Part shown: piece after piece, positions 11,318 to 21,652 of the stretch | Layout of the letters: every line of letters starts with the position of its first letter | Numbering within the stretch: position 1 is the stretch's first letter | The notes under the pieces: model-generated | Databases searched by the model: none | What the model saw: the letters and a program-made list of their open reading frames with translations, nothing else | What the model was told of the DNA's origin: nothing | Translations under genes and position numbers: made by a program | Assembly (NCBI GenBank): GCA_025677835.1 | Contig: JAIXMR010000026.1 | Coordinates: forward strand, 1-45,000 | Source of the DNA: Sporodiniella umbellata | Lineage: Eukaryota; Mucoromycota; Mucoromycetes; Mucorales; Rhizopodaceae | DNA length: 45,000 nucleotides | Direction of reading: 5' to 3'

Positions 11318-13020
11318 ATGGGCTATCTGTTGAAAGGAAAGTCCCTCTTTAGAGCCTCTACCTCTTTGGCTGCTGTAGCCTTCTTACTTTTTGGTTATGA
11401 TCAAGTAAGTCTATTATAGATTAGCGAGGAAGGGGGACAAGAGAACTAATTTAGCCATAGGGTGTGATGTCAGGCGTGGTGGCCAACAAATATTTCAAAG
11501 AAACGATGGGCAACCCAAGCTCGAGTTTGTTGGGTGCTATTGTGGCCTTGTACGAAATTGGTTGTATGATCGGTGCGCTGTCTACCGGTCGTATTGGTGA
11601 TTGGTTGGGTCGTAAGAAAACGGTCCGCCTGGGTTGTCTTGTTCTCTGTATCGGTGCTATTTTGCAGACAGCAGCCGTAGATGCCCCGATGATGATTGTA
11701 GCCAGAATTATTACGGGTCTCGGCAACGGTATGAACACTGCCACCGTACCTGTCTATCAAGCAGAACTCTCACCTCCTAAATCCAGAGGCTCCCATGTGG
11801 CTTTTGAGGCCTCCCTGTTGGCAGTCGGTGTCGGTGTTGCTTACTGGCTCGAATTTGGTTTTTACTTTGTGGATGGCGAAGTCGCCTGGCGTTTCCCTCT
11901 GGCTTTCCAGATGTTTTTTGCCATTATCTTGGGCACAGCTACCTTTATTCTGCCTGAATCGCCCCGTTGGTTGCAATCCCATGGTCATGAAGAGGAATGT
12001 AAAGAAGTTCTGGCCCGTCTCTGGTCAGACTGCGACACTACCCACCCTCGTTGTATTGCCGAATGGGAGGAAATCCGCGACGGTATCGAACTCGAACGAC
12101 GTGAAGGCGTCTCATCCTACAAAGAGTTGTTCAAGAAAGGCAAGATGAACAATCGCTACCGTGTCTTGCTCGGTATGGGCGGTCAATTGATCCAGCAGTT
12201 TGGCGGTATCAACGTGATTTCTTACTATCTCATCGATGTCTTTAAGCAGGCAGGCATGTCTGAAGAAAAAGCTTACCTGTTTGCAGGCATTGACTCTTTC
12301 CCCTACATCATTGGCTCTATCACCACCATTTACACCATTGACCGTTTCGGTCGTCGTTTCTTGATGTACGCCGGTCTGATCGGTCAGGCCATCACGCTGC
12401 TGATCGTCGGTGGTTGTGAATACATCATCGAACGTGACGCGCCTAATATCAACACCCATGCTTCCAATACTGCCATTGCCTTTGTCATGTTGTTCAACTT
12501 TGTATTTGGCGCCGCCTGGTTGGGTCTCGCCTGGCTCTATCCTTCTGAAATCTTCTCCACCGGCTTGCGTGCCAAGGGTAACTCCATGTCCACAGCCGCC
12601 AACTGGCTCGGTAACTTTATCGTGGCCATGATTGCCCCTGTTCTGTTCGAGTACGCCAAATACTGGACCTTCTTACTCTTTGGAATCCTCAACGTCATCT
12701 TCTTGATCCCCATCTTCTTTTTCTACCCAGAAACTTCCGGTAAGTCTTTGGAAGAAATCGAACTCTTGTTTGCCACCGAAGATCTTCAGGAAGACGCCAA
12801 ATCTATCGCTTCCCATATCGGTTCTGTCAGTCTCTACGAAAAAACACATAGCGATGCTGAATCCAGAGGATCAAGACCCGCTTCTCGCCGTTTCCCTTCC
12901 AACTTTTCTTCGCGTCACAGCGTTGTCAACGCTTCCAAACCAAACGATAAACCAGCTCTCAACTCTGACGCTGCCCATGTCAAGAATGACTATGACGAAA
13001 AGGGTCCAAACTACAAATAA
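11318..13020 (+). CDS. MFS sugar transporter (sugar porter family)
   Basis: Plasma-membrane hexose-type transporter of the major facilitator superfamily. Exon 1 11318-11404 encodes MGYLLKGKSLFRASTSLAAV and ends GYDQ; exon 2 11461-13020 resumes GVMSG, so the intron interrupts the conserved GYDQGVMSG motif of helix 1. Length 548 aa. Signature motifs in order: GRIGDWLGRKK after TM2, VYQAELSPPKSRG, LPESPRWL, QQFGGINVISYY in TM7, TIDRFGRRFLM, and PSEIFSTGLRAKGNSMSTAA with PETSGKSLEEIE after TM12. The C-terminal tail is hydrophilic and Ser/Asp-rich. Codon use is more GC-rich than its neighbours, which fits a highly expressed gene. The substrate cannot be read from sequence; the style resembles fungal glucose/xylose or STL-like porters. 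Confidence 0.95.
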
Positions 13021-13114
13021 TCGTTTTACACACTCTCATCTCTTATTATCTTGTAAATATCCATTTAACCTTCTTTACTGAATAAAAGGCTACCCCCTTT
13101 CTTTTTTTTTTTTT

Positions 13115-13116
<2 letters not shown>

Positions 13117-13150
<34 letters not shown>
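13117..13150. repeat. (ATTT)n microsatellite at convergent gene ends
   Basis: About eight ATTT units directly after a T-tract. It lies between the sugar porter stop (13020) and the oligoribonuclease, and overlaps the latter's stop codon (13143-13145 on the minus strand). Confidence 0.9.
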
Positions 13151-14011
13151 ATACGTGTTTTCGATAATATTTCAATTCTTCAATACTTTCAATAATGTCA
13201 TCCAGTGCACGATGGCTTTCTTTCTTGACTACCCCTTGCGCTTCTTTAGGATACCTTGAAAGGGAGGGTGAGTCTAGGTGCTCTATTGAATACCACTTAC
13301 CATCGTTTGGAGAGCTCCTTGATCGTACTCACATCTATTCTATATCTGTTGAGAGATACCCAGAATAACCCCCCCCTCTCATACTTTACCCACAATACGA
13401 TAATGTAAATAATCCACAATCTTTGGCATCTCTTTCTGTAGAAACTGTTTGTCAGCATGAACAGAGTTACCAGCCAAAGGCGCAATGCCTTGGGCCAGAT
13501 GTTGCTTCAAAAACCCTAAAACCTGACTCTCCGCTTCTTCCACACTCGTTTTGGATGCAAGTACTTGGGCTGTCAAACCTGACTTTTATAAACTGGCGTC
13601 AAAACTCGCTTCTGCTTTTGTCTTTTTAGATGGCTCCCCCTTACCTTGCCATGATGGTCAATACACCATTCTATAACACAACTTGAGTCAACAAGAATCG
13701 CATTTTCTTTTTTCTTACCATTCATATTATCCATCACTTCACGGGGTTGATGAATCACCAATTCGGGTCCCTACAAAGAAACAGCAGTCAATAATCAACA
13801 CAATAGACAAACACAGTTACCTTGGCTACTACATTTAAGTCACCATCAGTAATCAAGACAGCAATCTCAATCAAATGATCTTTTTTCAAGTCAAGGCCGG
13901 TCATCTATTCACTTTTATTTTAATGCGATCAAAAAAAGCTTTTTTTTTTTTTTTTTTTTTTATATATATCTTTACTTCGCAATCGATCCAAACTAAAGGT
14001 GCAGAGATCAT
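13143..14011 (-). CDS. REX2: Oligoribonuclease (REXO2/Orn family)
   Basis: DEDDh 3'-5' exoribonuclease that degrades very short RNAs, in mitochondria and cytoplasm. Exons (minus): 14011-13976, 13904-13821, 13770-13719, 13670-13645 (26 nt), 13582-13390, 13334-13301, 13254-13143; phases close, 178 aa. It starts MISAPLVWIDCEMTGLDLKK, giving the Asp and Glu of the first catalytic motif. Then come VLITDGDLNVVAKGPELVIH, EWCIDHHGKSGLT, APLAGNSVHADKQFL (motif II Asp), YLHYRIVDVSTIKEL (conserved Asp) and KESHRALDDIIESI (motif III His and Asp). The first exon starts at the catalytic motif with only a few residues before it, so no mitochondrial presequence is visible; an additional upstream exon is possible. 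Confidence 0.93.
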
Positions 14012-14539
14012 TTTAGCTAGTGGTTTGATTGTACGTTGGGTCAAGAGAGAAAGAGACATCCACACTCTATGTGTAAAAAAAAATAGAATACAGCAAAACT
14101 ATCAAGTTTTTTTTTTTTTTGTGACCAATCAAAAACGTTTCAGTGTTTCTCTCTCCAAACGCGGTTCATCACCACAGACTGTTATTGTTTTCAAATCAAA
14201 TCTACACACAGAGTCTTGCTCTTTAAAAAGAAGCTGGCACAAAGTACGTGTCGTTTGTTTGACCAAAGTTGATCAGAACACGCATCTCTATTGAATTCAA
14301 GGAGCGCATGATTGAAAATCACCCTCTCTCTCTCTATCTTATAGATCACTCAGCTTCTAAACAAACACACCCATTCTATCATGCCTGAATTTCATCCTAT
14401 TTTTGTGTTGCCTAAATTTGTTGATTCCTTATTGGCCCAACCTTTGACTATAAATAGGCCCCCCTTTTTCCTCTTTTTTTTTTTTAAAAAAAAAAAAAAG
14501 GGCCAAAGCTAATTTTCTTTTTCTTTCTGGTAATAAACT
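14012..14539. promoter_or_regulatory. Bidirectional promoter region, oligoribonuclease / PRA1
   Basis: 528 bp between divergent starts. On the plus strand an inverted CCAAT (ATTGG, 14431-14435) and a TATAAATA element (14449-14456) precede the PRA1 start by 84-109 bp. These are followed by T11/A13 tracts and a pyrimidine-rich leader. Confidence 0.5.
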
Positions 14540-15184
14540 ATGTCTGCCCCTCTTTTATCTCATGACACTATCAACACTATTGGTTCGGCTGCTGCCAACC
14601 TGGGTAGCGATGAACGTCTTTCGTTCCTTCAAAAGTTTCGCACAGAACGTTTGTCCAATCTTCGACCTTTAAGCGATTTTTTTGACAGAAATCGCTTTAG
14701 CTTCACTACCTCATTTCATACCATCAGTCAACGTTGGAAGTAAGGCGTTAAGGAGCCAAACATGAACGATACTTATCTTTTTCTTAGTTATAACCTACAA
14801 TACTTTTCTGCCAACTATTTCTTGATTATTCTTGTTCTTGGCATCTATGCAGTGTAAGTCACCCAAGAAAGAGTTTGCTTTGAGTACTCATCCTTTCGCT
14901 AAAGAATCACAAGCTGGTGGCTCATTTTCACCATTCTGTTTCTCTGCGGTGGCTTCTACATGATCTCTCGATTGCAAGGACCATTGACGATCGGTGGTAC
15001 AGCGCTTTCGCCTTCTACACTCTATGGTCTCTACTGTGGTATCTCTCTAATTCTGGTGTTATTTTCGGGGGCGACAGGCGTCTTGTTTTGGATCATTGGA
15101 TCAGCCGCCTTGGTTATTTTAGGCCACGCTGCTTTCCTTGAGCCAGGCATTGAAGATGATTTTGCTGCTGATGGACAAGTCTAA
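14540..15184 (+). CDS. PRA1 family protein (prenylated Rab acceptor)
   Basis: Small integral membrane protein of ER/Golgi that binds prenylated Rab GTPases. Exons 14540-14739, 14788-14853 and 14905-15184; 181 aa, usual for the family. The hydrophilic N-terminus ends RLSNLRPLSDFFDRNRF; the PRA1 domain follows with RWNYNLQYFSANYFLIILVL. Two hydrophobic hairpins then appear (ITSWWLIFTILFLCGGFYMI, and a segment around GLYCGISLILVLFSGATGVL with FWIIGSAALVILGHAAF). The C-terminus is short and acidic (EPGIEDDFAADGQV). The exon 1/2 join completes Asn of RWNYN. It is divergent from the oligoribonuclease gene. Confidence 0.9.
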
Positions 15185-15295
15185 AGCCCTCACTTTTTAA
15201 TATAAACGAACCTTTCTTATTACGCAAAACATCATTCTTGACATCTCTAAATATGTTTTTTTTTTTTACACACATTCCCCAGCACACACACACCC

Positions 15296-15329
<34 letters not shown>

Positions 15330-15515
15330 GCTTTCTCTTGGCACAGACATTAAAATAGAAAATCTTGGCCTGTGTTTATCACCCAAAAAAAAAAGGCATA
15401 GATATCAACAACAGATTGCTCCAAGTTACAAAAAGCACTTGAAAGGTAGATTTTAAATGCAAAAAGAAAAACCCTCTTTCAACAGAAAAGAATGGGCTTT
15501 GTAGAGAGAAGCCAT
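15185..15515. other. Convergent intergenic region, PRA1 / RPS15
   Basis: 331 bp holding both 3' flanks, with a T-run at about 15299-15326. No gene seen. Confidence 0.5.
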
Positions 15516-16349
15516 TTATTTGAGGGGAACAAACTTGGAAGAAGAGGTGGCACCAATACCGGGACGACCGTGCTTGACGGGCTTGTAGGTGATGGAGAAC
15601 TCACCGAGGTAGTGACCAGTCATTTCAGGCTTGATTTCAACTTGAGTGAAGCTCTTACCGTTGTAGACACCAACGACAGAGCCGATCATTTCAGGAACAA
15701 TGATCATGTCACGGAGGTGAGTCTTGACAGTCTCGGGTCTTTCACCAGAGACGGCAGCCTTCTTGGCGGCACGGAGCTTCTTGATAAGACCCATGGGCTT
15801 ACGCTTAAGACCACGTTGGAATCTTCTACGGGCACGGCAGTGGACGAGCTCCATGAACTATAAGCAAGGTCGTTAATGGCTGATACCTTTCTCTCTCTTA
15901 TACTTACTTGTTCAGAGGACAAGTCCAAAAGTTGATCGAGTTCGACACCACGGTAGGTAAACTTACGGAAAGTTCTCTTTCTTGAGGTTTGTTGGTCAGC
16001 CTAATAATTCAAATTTCAAAAAAAAAAAAAGCTATTAGTCACTCCTTTGTTTTTCTTTGCGGCCGATAATAAGAGTAAAAAGAAACATTCAGCGACATTT
16101 AGAGAGAGGGGGGAAAAAGAGAGAGCTGTTCATGACCAATGTAGCCCAAAAAAAAAAAAAAAAAAGGTCAGAGATTCCCATTCCCTTTTCAACTGGATGT
16201 TTTAGTGCGTGTTGAGGTCTTGTTTTTTTTTTTTGGCTTCAATCCATTTTCGATCTTCCAATTGCTCCATCCGTTTTCCATCTCTCTCTTTTTCATCATC
16301 CATCCCGTTTCTGTCTTCGACTCTTATTAACGTCTCATCCACATACCAT
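15516..16349 (-). CDS. RPS15: 40S ribosomal protein uS19 (S15)
   Basis: Small-subunit ribosomal protein near the decoding centre. Exons (minus): 16349-16347 (ATG only), 16000-15908, 15857-15516; 145 aa, the family length. Exon 2 gives [20 protein letters not shown] and [11 protein letters not shown]; exon 3 gives [20 protein letters not shown], then [40 protein letters not shown] and [18 protein letters not shown]. The start is inferred: no in-frame ATG exists in exon 2, and an ATG directly followed by a GTATGT donor lies 346 nt upstream at the expected phase. Initiator codons abutting the first intron are common in ribosomal protein genes. A short upstream exon elsewhere remains possible. 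Confidence 0.93.
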
Positions 16350-16563
16350 ACTAAGCACAAAAGGAAGGATTTCTTTCTTGACTAAATTTCGACATAAAGT
16401 CCTTTTTCCTCCATTTTCGGTGCTTTAAAATGGGGTTGCGTGAAGCCCGGGTCGAACATAGTATTTGAACTCAGACAGATAGAACTTGACCGTCAAGTGG
16501 GATCTACAGCTTGATCTTGATTGTACAAAATCAACCTGTTTTAATTCTTAGAAGCCTGGATTT

Positions 16564-16594
<31 letters not shown>

Positions 16595-17201
16595 CTGCCT
16601 TTGCCCCCTCCCCCTAAAAGTTGAAAATAAATAAATAGAATCAGTTTGATTGGTTTTTATACCTTTATTCTATAGCATAGTTTTGTTCCTGACAAAAAAA
16701 AAAAATGGCTTTCTAAAACATGAGCAGAGGCTGCAACAACTACAATAAATCTATGGGTCCCCTTTTTGCTTGCTTGTTTGTTTGTTTGGTTTTTTTTTTT
16801 TTTTTTTTGTAATCGTGATAAAATCTGGCAATCTACAAATAAATGGAGACATCAAAAAGAAAAAAAGAGTAATGAAAATCCATAGTACGTTTTCACTGAA
16901 ACTGAGCTCAGATACACATCTGTATGTATAATAATACGTTTCTTTTTATCTTTTCTTAACAACGTCAAAACCTCAGGATGCGTCTAACATTTTTTTTTTT
17001 TAATTACTTTATGTGCAGAGTTTGTGAATATCAGTATATTTGTTACTTTAAACTATAATCAATTTGCTGATATACAAATACAGACTAAAATCGAATGGGT
17101 TGCCTGTGCTTTGCATATTCCAAACACTCTGGATTAGTACGTTGTCTGAACGCTGGCTCTTAACTATGTATAATTGACGAATTCGATTTGTGTCTTTTAT
17201 T

Positions 17202-17234
<33 letters not shown>

Positions 17235-17897
17235 GAATAGTCAGTAGTGCTTACGGACAGCCAGAGTTCAAAAAGGGAGCCTTTTTTTTTCTCTGTATGT
17301 CTGTGCACTAAATATTTACATAATTTAATTTAAGTCGGCAAAAAAGGAAAAAGATTTTTTTTTACTTTTGAAACAATAAACTTGGCTAAACAATCAGAAA
17401 AATAGATGTAAGGTGTGCATATGGCTTTTGATAAATGACAAGAATTCCAACGAAACATACGTTCAAGTACCATGGCTTAATCATTTACTCTGTAATAGTT
17501 CTTGATCTGCACAATCATTGTATTTCTTGGATTCCAAATTGCTTTTTTATGCTTTCATTTTATTTAACTGTATTAGGGCAATAAATACTATACACTAACT
17601 CACAAGAAAGTGTGGCACATGTTTCAAAGCAAATGTACATCAAAACACTTTATAAAGTCAATCAACAGATTATTTTTTACACTCCTCATAAGCAGTATTT
17701 GTAAATATCAAGCGTGAAAAAATACCAATAGTTTCTTTTATTATGAGGAAACAAGAAAGGAATCAAAGAGAAAGTGGTTAGAAATATACCAAGATAGTTT
17801 TAAAATTATGCAGGCAACAAATATGCCTGTGTTATTCTTTTTCATTTCAAAGTTCAAACAGGAAAAGAAGGAGAGAAAATATTCAATATTATGTATA

Positions 17898-17929
<32 letters not shown>

Positions 17930-17984
17930 ATATATATATCAAAGTATGTTTAATGACCAAAGAAAAAGTCATCAACTTACAAAC
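16350..17984. other. Intergenic region between RPS15 and HsbA cluster
   Basis: About 1.6 kb, the RPS15 upstream side followed by AT-rich DNA with long T-tracts (about 16565-16594, 16792-16808, 17209-17234) and an A-run (about 17900-17928). No ORF here has recognisable content. A gggtcgaac string near 16450 was checked as a tRNA T-arm and rejected. Confidence 0.5.
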
Positions 17985-18677
17985 ATGCAGTTCTATCGTT
18001 TGTCTTTCTTACTTGCTTTTATTGCTTTCGGTAATTTCTACTTTGGAATATATATATATATATATATATATTATAAAACTAACCTCGTTTTAAATAGTAT
18101 TTGCACATCAAAACGATCATAAAGAATTCTCCCAGGATGTACACAATTGTATTACCGAGATACGCAGTGCCCACCATCAAGTTTTGCTTGTCGATGAGGC
18201 TGTAAGATTTTAATTCCCCCTCTTTTTTTTTTTTTTTTTTGAAGAGAAAAAAAAAAAGATACTTACAGCTTTTTGTAGGTAAAAGCATTTGATTCTACCT
18301 TTGCAAATGCTATGGGAATCAAAGGAAGACAGCTTATTCTCGACAATTCCATCAGAGGGGCTACTATCCAATGTTCCAAAATTGAACGACAGCTGAGCTC
18401 ATCAGAAGCCAAAAAGGTCATCAGCACTTTTGGAACTTTCATACCAGGTATTGAGTCCACCCTGGATACTGTTCTTTTGAAGAAGGCGGATGTGCATAAA
18501 AATCATCTTGTGGTTGACGTGGTCAGAAAAGATCTGAAAGAACTACATCAGTCTACAATGCCTTTGATGGCTACTATCGAGCGATTTATGCCAAAAGATT
18601 GTTTTGTTGACGCTCAAGGGCTGACTACGAAAATTCGATATATTTTTACCGAGGCTTTTGATAGCTTTGGTATGTAA
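17985..18677 (+). CDS. HsbA-like secreted protein 1
   Basis: Small secreted protein resembling the hydrophobic surface binding protein A (HsbA) family, whose members coat hydrophobic surfaces or sit in the cell wall. Exons 17985-18030, 18098-18201, 18279-18677; 182 aa. It begins with a signal peptide (MQFYRLSFLLAFIAFGVFA). The mature part has the family layout: HNCITEIRSAHHQVLLVDEA, TIQCSKIERQLSSSEAKKVI, PGIESTLDTVLLKKADVHKN, a segment VVRKDLKEL, PLMATIERFMP and a final helix IFTEAFDSFG. The third exon must use the second of two nearby 3' AGs (TTTTTGTAG at 18278); the first (TTACAG, 18268) leads to an in-frame TGA. It is the most diverged member of the local cluster, lies outside the inverted repeats and is convergent with the next copy. 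Family assignment is by pattern, not search. Confidence 0.72.
18049..18071. repeat. (TA)n microsatellite in HsbA-1 intron 1
   Basis: About eleven TA units inside the 67-nt first intron of the HsbA-like gene. Confidence 0.9.
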
Positions 18678-19475
18678 TTCATATGAAGTTTCTTCCAACT
18701 TTTTTTTAATAAATGTCAGTGTTAGCCAGTTTAAATATTTTTTTTTTTTTCTCTAGATACCCACTTTTTCTTTATTTTATATTTTATAATTATCAACTGT
18801 GTACAGACTTTGAGATCTTACAGATAGCTTTTCTACCTATCAGAGTTAATTGAAAAAAACAGATACAAGTTTGAAAAATGGTGTAGCAAAATTAGTGTGG
18901 CTGGCACATGGTTTTTTGTAGATTGTAAAAACCTAGTGTAAAGAATTTTAAGCCTGTCCATAAGGTTTTTTTTTTAAAAAAAAAAAAAAAAAAACCTCAA
19001 TTCTTGCTTAAAGACGGCTTGCATGTACGTACTAAAGATTCAGCAGTCAATACTTTTACTGGACTTACTGCCTCATCTTTAGACGTCTCATGCGCTGGAA
19101 TTTTTCAAATTAAATATACATGAATGAGAAAAGTAAATAAAACGATTGTTGGTCTTAGCAATTACTCCGTATGTCTCGAGGGATTTTTTTTCACTGCTTT
19201 CTTCTTCCACTTCAATGTTTAGTAAATGAGTACGAGCTCATTTTATACTGTTTTATGCTAAAATAGGCAAGTTTTATTACAGCTCAAGCGAACCAATTAC
19301 TACTTTTGTTTTATATCACAAAGCTGTATACATAGTGACAAAGCAAAGCAACCAATTTAAGTTTCCTTTTTTTTTTTTTTCATAAAGTGAATTGAAACAA
19401 TGGATATATCTATTGAATTGGATTTCAATTTGTGGTGTACATATACACAAAAATGTTGGATATATAAAAAGGCTC
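18678..19475. other. Convergent intergenic region, HsbA-1 / HsbA-2
   Basis: About 0.8 kb of AT-rich 3' flanks with a T9/A19 tract pair near 18966. The region ends where the left arm of the first large inverted repeat begins. No gene seen. Confidence 0.5.
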
Positions 19476-19566
19476 GATATAAAATAAGATTGACTAACAC
19501 TGACACTAACATTTATTACAGCTATTGCTATTATTTTGCTGAGAAGAAAAAGAAAAAGAAACTAGA

Positions 19567-20252
19567 TTAGAATTCAAAGGCACTTCTGGCTTTCTTGATA
19601 ACATCTAAGATTCTTCCAACATGTTCATTGGTTTCGTCTTGTTCATCATCAGGGAAGAGGGCTTGAATAGCGTGAACAAATGGGGTGGCAAAAGCTTCCA
19701 AGTTTTCAAGATCATTTCTTATGATTTTCAATACACTCTCATCACTACAGATAATGTCCTTCTTTGACAAGACAGTCTTCAAGAGGGATACAACATCGGG
19801 GTGAATCATATCAGAGTACTTATAGATGGCAGAAGCATCAGCGCTACTGATAGTACCACTAATTTTTTGGCATTCCATGGCAGCAGCAGCAATCGAGAGT
19901 TCGAGATGATTGTATTTTTCTTGAATAAACATTGCATTAACAAGCTCTGACTTGTTATAACTTTCCATCTGTATAAAATAAGAAAGGTCAAAACAACGCT
20001 GTATGACTGAAACTAATTTTTATACTTACAGCAGTGTTAATAGAAGAAATACGAGTGTGAATGTTTTTTATTTCTACGATACAGGAATCAACGCTAGGAG
20101 AGACACCTGTATTTTTGTAACTGTGACCAATATTTCCAGCAAAAGCTATAAAAATAGTTGTAATTAGGAACCCTGTATCAAATATGTATACTGTTTTGCT
20201 AGCTACCAGAAGATACAAGGGTGAGAGCAACGAGGAAAAGAGAAGAGCGCAT
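19567..20252 (-). CDS. HsbA-like secreted protein 2 (left arm of LIR1)
   Basis: Exons (minus) 20252-20207, 20145-20030, 19968-19567; 187 aa. Signal peptide MRSSLFLVALTLVSSAFA, likely cut before GNIGHSYKN. The mature domain shows DSCIVEIKNIHTRISSINTA, AAAMECQKISGTISSADASA, HPDVVSLLKTVLSKKDI, VLKIIRNDLENLEAFATPF, IQALFPDDEQDE and IKKARSAFEF. This is the HsbA layout of amphipathic helices with an LS/IS-x-x-DA turn, KK and DL landmarks. A TATAAAAC box lies 61-68 nt upstream of the start. It differs from its mirror copy (HsbA-3) by one residue, Ile versus Ser in GN(I/S)GHS. Confidence 0.75.
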
Positions 20253-20312
20253 ATTGATAATTTGATACTTGTTTTGTAATGAAGAGTAAGAAAAAGTAAA
20301 GAAATATCATTT

Positions 20313-20320
20313 GTTTTATA
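20313..20320 (-). promoter_or_regulatory. TATA box of HsbA-2
   Basis: TATAAAAC on the minus strand about 61 nt upstream of the ATG. The same element is found at equal distance in the other arm (26167-26174), and a TATAAAAG at similar distance in HsbA-4 (27767-27774) and HsbA-5 (29544-29551). Confidence 0.6.
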
Positions 20321-20600
20321 CTTCTTTTTTTTTTTTTTTGAAAATTCTATACCTTGACAGAGATACACAGGGCACGCTCACCCTTACAGAGACAAAACTT
20401 AAAGATCGCCACTTTACATCAGTCTCCTTGTTAGGCACAATGTTTGTTTGTTTTTTCAGTTATTAAAAAGCTGAACAAAAAAACAAAAATAAGTAAACAG
20501 TATGAAAACAAGTATGCAAAATAAATATTACAGCTACTATTGTCCAAGTATGTGGCTCTAGCAATAGAAAAAAAGACCGATGCGGTTTTTTTTTCTTTTG

Positions 20601-20631
<31 letters not shown>

Positions 20632-20634
<3 letters not shown>

Positions 20635-20946
20635 AAATTAAGAGAGTTTAAATGTGAGCATACCACACAAAATTTCACAGTGATTGAAGACAATAGAGCC
20701 ATATGTGTGTTTGTATTAAAAAATGCTTTGTTGACACATACAATTCAAACAGCGATTCAGATTCGAAGGTGGTCATGTACATGGAGATGTGGCACAAAAG
20801 GTAAGTACATTGGCCCATGCGTCTATATGCTAAAGATGAAAAAAAGAAAAAAGAGAAGCTGTCGATCTTATCAAGTAAACTATATACTTAGAATGTTTTG
20901 GGTTACGTTAAGGTTCAATATAGGCCCCCTATATAGTACACTATAG
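20632..20946 (+). other. Unrecognised ORF in LIR1 left arm
   Basis: Open frame of about 104 codons (start KLREFKCEHTTQNF), present identically in the other arm. It is Cys-containing and has an RRWSCTWRCGTK segment. A consensus donor GTAAGTA sits at 20801, with a possible acceptor ACTTAG at 20892; the spliced product would end ECFGLR after about 65 residues. It follows a T31 tract that could act as a 3' splice tract. I do not recognise the family; it may be non-coding or the relic of a longer gene. Confidence 0.2.
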
Positions 20947-21652
20947 ATATAAAGAACGTCGATTGCTGCAGCCCGTATGCTTTCTCAGGTAGTTTGATTG
21001 TGATACCAAATCGCTGCTCAGAGTATCAATACTGTCTTAAATTTTGGCATTTTTCTACTTTGTATACAAAGTTTCTTTTTTTTTAAAAAAAAAAAAAAAA
21101 AAAAAAACTGATCTAAAAGCATGCTCTTTGTAGAATAAATATTTACTTAATTTAACAATAAATAAAACATTTTTTATACTGAGGCTTTCCGATTTATAAT
21201 GTTTATAGTTACAGCTATATATTGATATAAACTTTCTACTACTACTACTTTCTAGGTACAGTTGAAGTTTAGTTGGCTTTCAAGAGTCGTTTGGCTGGAT
21301 TCAGAACTGAATAAAAAAAACAGTCTCGTATATGTAAAATATACACGTGCATGTACTGGTAATTGATCAACAGGATTGACCAAACTTTGAAGCAAAATAG
21401 AAAAACAGCTCCAGCTAAATAAAACAAAATAAAGGTGCTGGTATGATGTACTTTTTTTTTTTTAAAAAAAAAAAAAGAGGGGGGGGGGCATGTTTGTAGC
21501 CAGTTTTTATTTATTTATTCACTTCTAAGCATTTTATTAAAAAAAAAAAAATTGCAAAGTACTAAGAAATCAGGTTCACTATCTTGGAGTTATTTGACCG
21601 AATAACATCCGATGTGAGGGATTGAATAAAACAATGCAAAATAAAAAAAAAG

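Larger units (their letters stand above)
19476..21652 (+). repeat. Large inverted repeat 1, left arm
   Basis: About 2.18 kb that reappears as the reverse complement at 24839-27011. Outer edge: the common sequence starts gatataaaataagattgac. Inner edge: it ends in caatgcaaaataaaaa. Seen differences are few: two substitutions (near 20131 and 20307) and homopolymer lengths (T31 versus A30, T15 versus A11, G10 versus C9, A13 versus T12). The arm contains HsbA-2 and an unrecognised ORF. Confidence 0.95.

Noticed and set aside
16440..16500. Possible tRNA on the minus strand, from the gggtcgaac string
   Set aside because: The T-loop-like sequence is not flanked by complementary stems, and no acceptor or anticodon arm can be drawn.
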